Source: an uncultured Pirellulaceae bacterium (GTDB taxonomy: Bacteria > Planctomycetota > Planctomycetia > Pirellulales > Pirellulaceae). From it: a stretch of 17,297 nucleotides of DNA. Location: positions 1 to 17,297 of the forward strand of contig CAKQWG010000065.1 in the NCBI GenBank assembly GCA_934278005.1, read 5' to 3'. This document shows, piece by piece, positions 1 through 6,912 of this stretch. A program made the position numbers and the translations under genes. Numbering within the stretch: position 1 is the first letter of the stretch; every line of letters begins with the position of its first letter. Under the pieces are notes generated by a model. It was not told where the DNA came from. It made no database searches and saw only the letters and a list, made by a program, of their open reading frames with translations.

Positions 1-1
1 C

Positions 2-2359
2 TTCCAGTTCGTCTACGACGATCGTGGACAATTGCAGCTTGAGCGCCAGTTGAATGGTTTCGTGGGTACCAGCGTAGTGTTTGACCGCGACTACGACACG
101 GTCGGCAATCGCACTAAGTTAGAAGCCAACTTCGGCGGCACGCTCTCGGGGACTTCGATCATTGGTGGTGTGTACGACTTCAGCAACAGCTATGCCTACG
201 ACGCCATGCACCGGCTGACATCGGTAACGCAGACCAGTCGCAGTGGCGCCAATGCAGTCGCACCCAAGCTGGCAACCTTCAGCTACAACGCCGCTTCGCA
301 GTTGACCGACGTGCAGCGCTATTCGGCCACCACGCCCAGTACACCGACACTTGAGGTCCACAGTCGCTGGGGCTATGACTCGGCTGGGCGTTTGAGCAGC
401 ATCACGCATGGCAAGACTCAGATCACTGCAGGCCAGACTTGGGACGGTTCTAGCACTGCGCCCGCTTCGCTCGGTGCCAGTAATACATTGGCCGCCTATT
501 TTCTGGAATACGATCAAGCCAATCGGCTAACCGACTATTCGTCCTACCAGGATGCCTTTAAGACCAGCTACAGCTACGACAACCGCGATCAACTCACCGC
601 CGCTTCCTCGGCAGCCATTAGCGGGCTGACGCCACCGTTTACGATTCCCACCGCCGAATCATATAACCTTGATGACAATGGCAATCGCAAGAGTTCCGGC
701 GGCGCATCGCAATCGGCCAGCGGTACTCACAATCGCTTGCAGACCGACGGGACCTACAACTACGAGTATGACGCGGAAGGGAACACGACCAAGCGAACGT
801 TGATTGCGACCGGTGAAGTGACCGACTACACCTGGGATCACCGCAATCGGTTGGTGAGTGTTACTGAAAAAGTTTCTGCCTCTGGCGCAGTCACGCAGAA
901 GGTCGAGTTCATCTACGACGCCTTTGACCAGCGCGTCGGCAAGCGGATAGACACCGATGGCAACAGTACCTGGGACCGCTACGAGGCCTATGTGTGGGCC
1001 GATGGCCACGAGGTCTTGCGATTGGTCGACAGCGATGGGCCAGGTTCTGCTGAATCGTTTGAGGTCGCCAGTCGCTATCTATATGCAGATGCCGTCGACC
1101 AAGTGCTCGCCGATGAACAATACGATGGCAATGGCCCCGTGCTATCCGCCAGTACCGCTTCGGCCCAAGCCGGCGAGACATTGTGGACGCTTGGTGACCA
1201 CTTGGGCAGCATCCGCGACGCGGTCGACAACAACGGCGTCATTCGCCAGCACGTGGTCTACGACAGCTTTGGAAATCGTGTGCTTGAGGTGGATTACAAC
1301 TCAAGCGGCACGCAGATCGCGAAGTCCCACGCAGATGCCATTGATATACTCTTCGGCTACACCGGTCGCGACTGGGACGAGGATGTCGAGCTGCAGTACA
1401 ACCGGGCCCGTTGGTATGACCCAGCCACTGGGCGCTGGCTCAGCCAGGATCCGATTGGGTTCGCGGCTGGTGATGCGAATTTGTATCGGTACGTGGGCAA
1501 CGGGCCGACGAATGCGACAGATCCAAGCGGCTTGCAGGAGAAGCCAGATCTTTCTCCCGATCCGGTCTTGTCTGACAAATACGGATATAGGCGACTTGAC
1601 GACTGGCAAGGCACTCGCTCCGGAAAATCAGGGACATTCTATCAGTGGAACTATTACAACCGCTCCTGGTTCATGAATGGTAACGGAGTTGCAGGCCCAA
1701 TTATTTTTGTGCCAGACACGATTAATGGTACGTCGGACAACATTGGAGTTATTGGGAGCCGAGGTAAAGCCGCTGCGATGCAACGGTTTGGTAACAGTTC
1801 AAAACAGTGTTTCGATGATACAGGGAAAGTAGTTGCTGCGGGATTTCTAATCGGCAGCCTGTTTGTGCCTGGCCCTGAGGACGTGGTTCTCGCTTTGGTC
1901 GGTGCCCGTTACGGTCTAACAGTGGTTAAGGGAGCAATTTATCAGAACGGTAAGAAATTAGCAGGCGAGGCCGCAGAGAATGCGACGGAACTACTAATCA
2001 AAACGGGCGATGAAGTTGCTGTCGCGATCAATCGCGCAGCTGAAATCAACAAGATGTCAGCTGCGTCGAAGTACCGTGGGCAATTGTACAAGTGCACAGA
2101 ATACGCAGATGACTTCACGAAAAGGTTGAATAAAGCGGGAATCCAGGGGGAACGATTAACTGTTCACTCTACCAATCCATTCGGCGTTTGGAGCAACTCT
2201 CTCAAGAAATCGCTAACGAAAAATCATATTCATGAGGGAGTACGGGTTGGCGACAAAGTTTACGACAATATGCGACCGAACGGAATTCCATACAAGGATT
2301 GGCTCGACGATTTGGATGTGGTAGGACCACATAAGATCCCATCTTCGCTTCCGTTTTAA
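2..2359 (+). CDS. Rhs/YD-repeat polymorphic toxin, 5'-partial, with papain-fold-like C-terminal tip
   Basis: The frame is open from base 2, so the N-terminus lies outside the window; 785 residues are visible. Seen: many YD repeats (FVYDDRGQL, YSYDNRDQL, YEYDAEGNT), then the Rhs-associated core (GDHLGSIRDAV, YDSFGNRV, YNRARWYDPATGRWLSQDP) ending at DPSGL near base 1534. In known Rhs proteins the core forms a shell and cleaves itself after this motif to free the tip. The 274-residue tip has a hydrophobic stretch (GFLIGSLFVPGPEDVVLAL). It ends in a segment resembling papain-fold toxins: Cys in YKCTEYA (codon 2093-2095), His in NHIHEGVRV (codon 2231-2233) and Asp in KVYDN (codon 2264-2266), then a G-I-P-x-x-x-W-L motif. 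The inferred role is a secreted or contact-delivered toxin acting on a target-cell protein. The toxin family is inferred from motif spacing; the Rhs core is certain. GC content drops in the tip. Confidence 0.9.
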   Translation, partial: FQFVYDDRGQLQLERQLNGFVGTSVVFDRDYDTVGNRTKLEANFGGTLSGTSIIGGVYDFSNSYAYDAMHRLTSVTQTSRSGANAVAPKLATFSYNAASQLTDVQRYSATTPSTPTLEVHSRWGYDSAGRLSSITHGKTQITAGQTWDGSSTAPASLGASNTLAAYFLEYDQANRLTDYSSYQDAFKTSYSYDNRDQLTAASSAAISGLTPPFTIPTAESYNLDDNGNRKSSGGASQSASGTHNRLQTDGTYNYEYDAEGNTTKRTLIATGEVTDYTWDHRNRLVSVTEKVSASGAVTQKVEFIYDAFDQRVGKRIDTDGNSTWDRYEAYVWADGHEVLRLVDSDGPGSAESFEVASRYLYADAVDQVLADEQYDGNGPVLSASTASAQAGETLWTLGDHLGSIRDAVDNNGVIRQHVVYDSFGNRVLEVDYNSSGTQIAKSHADAIDILFGYTGRDWDEDVELQYNRARWYDPATGRWLSQDPIGFAAGDANLYRYVGNGPTNATDPSGLQEKPDLSPDPVLSDKYGYRRLDDWQGTRSGKSGTFYQWNYYNRSWFMNGNGVAGPIIFVPDTINGTSDNIGVIGSRGKAAAMQRFGNSSKQCFDDTGKVVAAGFLIGSLFVPGPEDVVLALVGARYGLTVVKGAIYQNGKKLAGEAAENATELLIKTGDEVAVAINRAAEINKMSAASKYRGQLYKCTEYADDFTKRLNKAGIQGERLTVHSTNPFGVWSNSLKKSLTKNHIHEGVRVGDKVYDNMRPNGIPYKDWLDDLDVVGPHKIPSSLPF

Positions 2360-2371
2360 TGAGAGAAATGC

Positions 2372-2689
2372 ATGGCTGAAACGCTCCGACAACTGTTAGC
2401 AGAACTCGAAAAGCGCCCTGAAATGTATCTCGGTAACGATTTATCGATAGCGAGACTAGGAGCATTCATAAACGGATGGCTCTTGGGAGCGGGGCAACAT
2501 ATTAGCAACACCGAATGCGTCACACTTTCGGATTTCACGGATTTCGTTGCGTCTAAATTTGAGATTCCGAACAGTTACGGATGGGAGGCTATCATTACGT
2601 TGGCTGTGGAAAGAGGTGCATCAGATGTGGAGGGTGCGTTCGCATTATTCAACGAATTTTTTGGGAAATATGATAGGAATCAAGGATGA
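2372..2689 (+). CDS. Probable immunity protein for the Rhs tip toxin
   Basis: A 105-residue soluble, acidic-looking protein starts 12 nt after the toxin stop, with a GAGAG ribosome binding site at 2361-2365. It has no signal peptide or membrane segment, as expected for a cytoplasmic immunity protein. The N-terminus carries KRPEMYLG (residues 14-21) followed by LGAFINGWLLGA (29-40). I recognise this layout from small proteins encoded next to toxins but cannot give it a family number. A sampled 60-nt line (2521-2580) has 26 G/C, similar to the toxin tip and lower than the Rhs core, so tip and immunity gene probably arrived together. The function is inferred from position and size; no assay-level evidence is visible. 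Confidence 0.7.
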   Translation: MAETLRQLLAELEKRPEMYLGNDLSIARLGAFINGWLLGAGQHISNTECVTLSDFTDFVASKFEIPNSYGWEAIITLAVERGASDVEGAFALFNEFFGKYDRNQG

Positions 2690-3044
2690 CTGTCGTGTGC
2701 TTAAAGCGCTGATCGTTGCGGCGGCGGGCTGGTGATGATGCCGAAGGAGTTGAGTAACCAGCCCGACGCAATGGCAAAAAAGTGGGGACACAGTTTTAAG
2801 AATCATGCTGGCGACCTGCCAGGAAAGAAAGGCGTGGATTCGCCGTTCCGCGAATATAGAGTGTGTCCACAAGCCGGAGAAGTCGGTGCAGGGACACGAC
2901 GAGGTGTAGTGAATACGGATACAGGTGAGGGACGCATTACGGCGATACCGGCAACCCAGCCTTTGTCAGAATACGGTGAGCTTCATGGAATGTATGCATC
3001 TGCGATTAGTCCCGCGGCACATGGTTGCAACGCTTTGCGAAAGC
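2690..3044. other. Intergenic stretch with remnant sequence and inverted repeats
   Basis: About 355 bases between the immunity gene and the barstar-like gene. I see no convincing gene; the open frames here have odd composition and no recognisable motif. It holds a 9-bp inverted repeat (2725-2733 with 2757-2765) and a short segment bounded by GTGGGGACACA and TGTGTCCAC (about 2782-2870). It probably represents debris from earlier toxin-tip or mobile-element events. Confidence 0.5.
2782..2870. repeat. Possible MITE-like fragment bounded by imperfect inverted ends
   Basis: The left end reads GTGGGGACACA (2782-2792) and the right end TGTGTCCAC (2862-2870). These are reverse complements apart from two missing bases. 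The 89-bp interior has no coding signal. Short GGGGACACA-bounded segments resemble debris I associate with transposase remnants in planctomycetes and related bacteria, but I cannot verify the family from this single copy. Confidence 0.35.
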
Positions 3045-3383
3045 ATGCAGAACGATAGCTTCACTGTATTTTCGCTCGGATTAGCCAGCGACGCGCCAAG
3101 CTTCTTTGCGCAAGCCAAGAAGGTTTTCCCACTTGATCCACCGATAAGTGGAAGGGTTCATTGGGATGCGCTTTCCGATTCGCTTTGGGGTGGACTTGAT
3201 GCATGTAATGCTCCTAAAATCGCTCTTGTCATCCGTGACATGACGGAGTTCCGAGATTCGAACAGGCAAGAATACGAGGTCGCATTAAGCTGTTTGATAG
3301 ATGCTGCTAGTGAAGTCGAGGCAGAGAAAAAATCAGAAGGATACAACAATGCTGAAATTGTCGTTGTAGTGGGCATTGATTAA
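3045..3383 (+). CDS. Barstar-like protein, probable orphan immunity protein
   Basis: From the ATG at 3045 the protein has 112 residues. The segment GRVHWDALSDSLWGGL (residues 36-51) matches the barstar helix that plugs the barnase active site: Asp41 and Asp45 sit at the spacing of barstar Asp35 and Asp39. A hydrophobic strand (KIALVIRDM), a long helix (YEVALSCLIDAASEVEAEKK) and a final strand (AEIVVVVGID) complete the barstar-like order. Barstar-family proteins inhibit secreted ribonucleases by direct binding. No ribonuclease gene is present here and the adjacent tip looks papain-like, so this is probably an orphan immunity gene left after tip replacement. The frame is open further upstream to 2925, but those residues look non-coding and no strong ribosome binding site decides the start. 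Confidence 0.7.
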   Translation: MQNDSFTVFSLGLASDAPSFFAQAKKVFPLDPPISGRVHWDALSDSLWGGLDACNAPKIALVIRDMTEFRDSNRQEYEVALSCLIDAASEVEAEKKSEGYNNAEIVVVVGID

Positions 3384-3390
3384 CAGATGA

Positions 3391-3897
3391 TCGAGCAATC
3401 CGTTTAGATTGCTTGCGTTTGAAAGGATTTTGCACGAGGGCTTGCAAATCCACCTGATTCAACTTTTTAGCTACCAGCTTATGCCCAATCACTATCATCT
3501 CGTCTTGCGCCCGCTGGTGGATGGAGAAATGAGTCGCTTCATGGCCTGGGTGGGCGGCACGCATACCATGCGATATCATGCTCACAACCACACCAGCGGA
3601 TATGGCCACGTTTACCAACAACGATACAAGAGTTTTCCAATCCAAGACGACGAGCACTTCCTGGTCGTCTGCCGCTATGTCGAGCGCAATGCCCTGCGTG
3701 CTAAACTCGTTGCACGAGCCGAGGACTGGCGTTGGGGATCGTTGTGGCGTTGGTTAAAGCTACAGGCATTCGCTGTCTTGCAAACCGGCGGCTTACGCGG
3801 CCGGCAGGAATGTGCCGCCCGCTGGGCTACAGGCATTCGCTGTCTTGCGGACCGGCGGCTTACGCGGCCGGCAGGAATGTGCCGCCCGCTGGGCTAA
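3391..3897 (+). pseudogene. REP-associated tyrosine transposase (RAYT, Y1/IS200-like), truncated at both ends
   Basis: The frame opens after a stop at 3388 and first shows homology at LAFERILHEG. The HUH motif is intact (LMPNHYHLVLRP). Downstream are GEMSRFMAWVGGTHTMRYHAH, GHVYQQRYKSFPIQ and the catalytic-Tyr helix VVCRYVERNALRAKL, then EDWRWGSLWRW. Complete members, as I know the family, are about 200-240 residues with roughly 40 more at the N-terminus, including a conserved YHV-x-NR strand; that part is missing. At base 3759 the coding similarity stops and a repeat array begins; the frame then reads through repeats to 3897. RAYTs cut and move REP palindromes at single-stranded stage. This copy keeps its catalytic residues but is most likely dead, as no start codon with a ribosome binding site is visible. 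Confidence 0.85.
3759..3892. repeat. 67-bp REP-like unit in tandem duplication
   Basis: Two copies, 3759-3825 and 3826-3892, differ at only two positions (AA versus GG near the middle). Each contains a hairpin: CCGGCGGC, loop TTAC, GCGGCCGG (3785-3804 and 3852-3871), an 8-bp stem with one G-G mismatch. A degenerate partial third copy follows at 3933-3962. Being next to a RAYT, these are likely REP elements or their derivatives. Confidence 0.8.
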
Positions 3898-3932
3898 AGA
3901 GCAGTAGGGATGGGGATACCGCACGTTGAAGT

Positions 3933-3962
3933 GGCTGGCAGGGATGTGCCCGCCCGCTGGGC
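3933..3962. repeat. Degenerate third copy of the REP-like unit
   Basis: The 30 bases match the end of the 67-bp unit (GGCCGGCAGGAATGTG then CCGCCCGCTGGGC) with two substitutions and one inserted base. It lacks the hairpin part. Confidence 0.6.
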
Positions 3963-4019
3963 GACAGATGTTCGAATAGTGGGCCAACAGATAGTGCTCG
4001 CGAGCCGTGGCGGGCGCAG

Positions 4020-4055
4020 AAAAAAACCGCAAGCGACACGAGGGCACTTGCGGTT
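4020..4055 (-). terminator. Intrinsic terminator of the small basic protein gene
   Basis: Read on the minus strand: AACCGCAAG, a 13-nt loop, CTTGCGGTT, then a run of T. The 9-bp stem (4025-4033 with 4047-4055) is perfect and the T tract corresponds to seven A on the plus strand (4020-4026). It lies about 45 nt past the stop codon. Confidence 0.85.
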
Positions 4056-4075
4056 GAGTGGATTGTTAATAGCTG

Positions 4076-4095
4076 TTGGCGGCCTAAGCCGCCAA
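4076..4095 (-). repeat. Hairpin just after the small basic protein stop
   Basis: TTGGCGGC, loop CTAA, GCCGCCAA: a perfect 8-bp stem 5 nt beyond the stop codon. On the minus strand it contains GGCGGCTTA, the same 9-mer as the REP-like hairpins at 3785 and 3852, so it may be a relative. It may also help to protect the 3' end of the messenger. Confidence 0.6.
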
Positions 4096-4100
4096 TCGGA

Positions 4101-4316
4101 CTATTTCTTCTTCTTCTTGGGCTCTTCCTCTTCCTTGACCTTTTTCTTCTTCTTCAAGGAGATCTTCACTACGCGCGTTTTGGGAATGCCCAGCACGGGG
4201 TCACCCTCGCTCCAGCGGTCCAGTTCTTTGAGTCGCTTGAGACGCTCGACGCGGGTTAGGACGTTGCGGGACTTGATCGCTCCGCCGCTTACTTTTAGGC
4301 TCTTGTCGAGCGTCAT
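4101..4316 (-). CDS. Small basic protein of the Planctomycetes/Verrucomicrobia/Chlamydiae type
   Basis: 71 residues, starting at an ATG with GGAGAG a few bases upstream. The N-terminal half (MTLDKSLKVSGGAIKSRNVLTRVERLKRL, given here in parts: MTLDKSLKV, RNVLTRVERL, WSEGDPVLGIPKTRV) matches the conserved small basic protein known from this superphylum, annotated elsewhere as a putative ribosome-associated protein. The C-terminus is a lysine/glutamate run: five Lys, V, K, four Glu, P, five Lys. The protein is highly basic and has no membrane segment; RNA or ribosome binding is an inference from charge and family. It stands 77 nt downstream of the glycosyltransferase on the same strand and has its own terminator, so it is probably an independent, highly expressed unit. 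Confidence 0.88.
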   Translation of the reverse strand: MTLDKSLKVSGGAIKSRNVLTRVERLKRLKELDRWSEGDPVLGIPKTRVVKISLKKKKKVKEEEEPKKKKK

Positions 4317-4393
4317 AGGATCTCTCCAAAACTTATGATTTAACTATCCCAGAGGCTGGGGTATTTTCGACTGACTTTTCAGAGCCTCGAAGT

Positions 4394-5770
4394 TTACCTA
4401 ATTTGTCGGCTCCCGACAATGGCTGTTGATGAGCTTTCATGGACACCTTTTGCAAGAAAAATCGAGCTGGCAGCTATTGCTAACACAGCGCTGGCCGGGG
4501 CTCGCATCCGCATGTTGCTCCAAAATACGGCGTGGAGCAGCGTCAGCGAGATGAGCAGCATCAGCGGCAGCCACCACTCATGCAGCCACGCTCGCATTCC
4601 AAAACGGCCGATCCAGCACCACGCCCCCGCCAGTGCACAAGCGTATATCAGCGAGTACCACACTCCGATCGCTATGCGTATTTCCAGCCGACTGTCGTTT
4701 GGCCAAGCCGCCCACAGCCATCCCAGGCGATACAGGCTGCTCAGTCCGAACATCCTCGGTTGCCTAGCAATGGTCTGCCGCGCGGCCGTATAGGCCATGC
4801 GATCGTCAACTAGCTCCGGGAGCTGCAGAGCCTTCTGGCCTGACGGCTGAAGTGGGGCAAACCAAAAACCCTCTTCCGCTGGACTAATCTGTATGCCTGG
4901 GTCGAGCCTTAACGCCCACCGCGCATGGAACGGCTCCGCGTCCCAGCTGCGCGACGGGCCGCGCTGCTTGAAATGCTGGTACAGTAGAGGGTTGTTGGCC
5001 AGCAGCAATGTGTAGCCGCCATGCGTGGTGGCCCAGATCGGCTTGCCGAATTCCCGGATGTTGCGGAGTATCCAAGGTGCCAGGCAGGCGGCAGCTATGA
5101 GGCTGACGATCAGCGCAGCAGTGAGTCGCTGACGCCAGCTCTTGTCGCCGAGCAACGCTAACCCGACGACGCACAGGGCGACCCATGGCGCAGCGGTCGG
5201 GCGCGCTAAGATGGACAGTCCAAACACTGCCCCCAGAGCTATTAACGCTGGGGCCGCGGTGGAGCTTCTGCTGGCGATGGTCAGCCACAATTTCCAGGCC
5301 AGCACCGTTAGGCAAGCGGCAATCGTCTCAGTCATCACCAGCTGACTGGCGCGCAGCAATAGCGGGTCGCAAGCAACCAGCAGAGCGGGCAGGGCCGGAT
5401 AGCGCAGCCGCAAGTCGCGGGCGATAGACCAGGTGCCAGCAACTGTGGCCAGTCCCAGCAGCAGATGAAACGCGGCAACGTAGGTACTCGACAGCCCGCT
5501 GCCATGTCCTGCAGTGGAAGTAACGAACCAACTGAGCAGCCAAGGATAAAGCGGCGGCCGATAGGCGGTGGGCGCAACGGAACCGTCCGCCGCGTCGATG
5601 CCGAACACCCCAGACTGCGACCAATTGACGGCCAGCCGCGCGTAGGCATCGGGGTCATCATGCAGACTGGCCTGACCGCTCCATAGCGTCCAGCCGCGCA
5701 CGACTAGGCTGAGGGCCAGTACCCACCACACATTGTCGCGTAGCTGGCTCAAGATTCGGGGGTGCACCAA
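4394..5770 (-). CDS. ArnT/GT39-like integral membrane glycosyltransferase
   Basis: 458 residues with about ten or more hydrophobic segments. The first periplasmic loop carries HDDPDAYARLAVNW (residues 37-50), with the acidic pair typical of GT-C enzymes, followed by TAYRPPLYPWLLSW (68-81), the R-P-P-L-Y-P signature of the ArnT/PMT (GT39-like) group. Such enzymes transfer a sugar from a polyprenyl-phosphate donor to lipid or protein on the outer face of the inner membrane; the acceptor here is unknown. No ATG is available: a TGA lies just upstream in frame, leaving TTG at 5770 or GTG at 5767, both inside the end of the upstream DUF4432 gene (22-nt overlap), with GGAG directly before. Translational coupling is likely. 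Confidence 0.85.
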   Translation of the reverse strand: MVHPRILSQLRDNVWWVLALSLVVRGWTLWSGQASLHDDPDAYARLAVNWSQSGVFGIDAADGSVAPTAYRPPLYPWLLSWFVTSTAGHGSGLSSTYVAAFHLLLGLATVAGTWSIARDLRLRYPALPALLVACDPLLLRASQLVMTETIAACLTVLAWKLWLTIASRSSTAAPALIALGAVFGLSILARPTAAPWVALCVVGLALLGDKSWRQRLTAALIVSLIAAACLAPWILRNIREFGKPIWATTHGGYTLLLANNPLLYQHFKQRGPSRSWDAEPFHARWALRLDPGIQISPAEEGFWFAPLQPSGQKALQLPELVDDRMAYTAARQTIARQPRMFGLSSLYRLGWLWAAWPNDSRLEIRIAIGVWYSLIYACALAGAWCWIGRFGMRAWLHEWWLPLMLLISLTLLHAVFWSNMRMRAPASAVLAIAASSIFLAKGVHESSSTAIVGSRQIR

Positions 5771-6912
5771 TCTCCATCAAACGCAGCGGTCGCCGGGGGC
5801 GAGCCGCTGGCGTCAAGCTCGCTCTTCAAGCGCTGCATTTGATCGGTCGAGCCAATGCGTTCGATGGCCAAGTGGAACTCCCGCGACTCGCCCCCGCGCA
5901 GTTCAACCAAGCGTCCGCGAGCCTCTTCGAACGAGCGCGGATTGGGAAAGCTCGTGCCGGGTTCCAGTCCCGTGACGTAGCCATCTTGCTCTGCCACAGT
6001 GTTCTTCCACTGCGAAAAGTAGGGGAGCGTGTCCGTGCGGTAGTGAAGTGCTACGCCGCGAGTATTGTCCGGCGCCGCCAGCAGGCATTTGGTCCAGCCG
6101 CTGTCGTCGGGGCGGCTGGCCGAAAAATAGACTTGCTCTACAAAGCCTGGCGTGGGAGCCTGATACGTCGGCCAGTTGGCCAGAGCCTGGGCTGAGTGGG
6201 CATTGCGGGCAACGATCTTGTCCGCGTTCATGTACAGTTTGGAGCCCGCTTGTAGGAAGGGGGCTCCCAAGTTGAAGTGATACAACAACTGCATGTCGGT
6301 AGGGCTACTGCCGGCATTGGTCACCGTGTCGCGGATGGAAATCTTGGGTTGATCGAGAGCGAATGTATAGCGGGCTGCGAGCCGCAAGTTGTATTGCAAG
6401 AAGCGTGTTTCGTGCACTTCCCCGGTGATGTGTAGCAGGGATCGCTCAGCGTCGATTTCCATTTGCACTTGCCGCGCGGGCAGGTTGGCGATGCGCCCGT
6501 GCAGCGGAAACTTTAGTTCGCCGGACGGCCCGAAGTCGGGAGCTCCGAAGCTGCGTAGGCCGCACCGCACCAGCAGTTCATCGAAGCCGTCCAGCCAGCC
6601 AATACCGCTCGCTTCACTGATAGGCACTAGGCTCGGATGCACGGGGCCCGCCACGGGAGAGTTCCACGCGAGAGTATCCCCGTCGATGTGGGCCTTCCAG
6701 AGGCTCATGCCACGCGTCGCGCAGATCGCGGCGCGGACTCGGCCCGTATCGACTGTCCACAATTCGACGCCTTGGCTGGCTCCTTCACTCAACTGAAAGC
6801 GTGCGACTTTAAAGCTGCCGTCGGCACAATCGACTTGCAGAGAATCGTCGAGCGGCGCGGTTATGTCAGGGGGACTGGATATGAGCTGTAGCGCGGGTGG
6901 AGCTATTTTCAT
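5749..6912 (-). CDS. DUF4432 aldose 1-epimerase-like protein
   Basis: 387 residues, cytoplasmic, no signal peptide. Motifs typical of the DUF4432 branch of the galactose-mutarotase fold are visible: ICATRGMSLWKA (63-74), GIGWLDGFDELLVRCGLRS (103-121), FPLHGRIANLPA (135-146), LLYHFNLGAPFL in the middle and FPNPRSFEEARGRLVEL near the end. Relatives bind carbohydrates and probably interconvert anomers or act on a sugar-derived compound, but the substrate is not established. The ATG at 6912 has no good ribosome binding site. The gene overlaps the downstream glycosyltransferase and is divergent from the sugar-isomerase cluster starting at 7419, 506 nt away, which suggests shared regulation around carbohydrate use. 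Confidence 0.85.
   Translation of the reverse strand: MKIAPPALQLISSPPDITAPLDDSLQVDCADGSFKVARFQLSEGASQGVELWTVDTGRVRAAICATRGMSLWKAHIDGDTLAWNSPVAGPVHPSLVPISEASGIGWLDGFDELLVRCGLRSFGAPDFGPSGELKFPLHGRIANLPARQVQMEIDAERSLLHITGEVHETRFLQYNLRLAARYTFALDQPKISIRDTVTNAGSSPTDMQLLYHFNLGAPFLQAGSKLYMNADKIVARNAHSAQALANWPTYQAPTPGFVEQVYFSASRPDDSGWTKCLLAAPDNTRGVALHYRTDTLPYFSQWKNTVAEQDGYVTGLEPGTSFPNPRSFEEARGRLVELRGGESREFHLAIERIGSTDQMQRLKSELDASGSPPATAAFDGDWCTPES

Noticed and set aside
957..1676. 239-codon plus-strand frame inside the Rhs gene
   Set aside because: It overlaps the Rhs core in another frame, has no domain and a composition typical of a shadow; the Rhs frame has clear YD repeats and core motifs.
2925..3044. 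N-terminal extension of the barstar-like frame
   Set aside because: The 40 extra residues do not resemble any barstar N-terminus and overlap debris; the ATG at 3045 gives a normal family length.
2732..3058. 108-codon frame between immunity and barstar-like genes
   Set aside because: No recognisable motif, repeat-like DNA underneath and no good ribosome binding site; more likely debris.
3910..4338. 142-codon plus-strand frame with a Phe/Ser-rich run
   Set aside because: The run is the antisense of the Lys/Glu tail of the small basic protein, which has family support, a ribosome binding site and a terminator.
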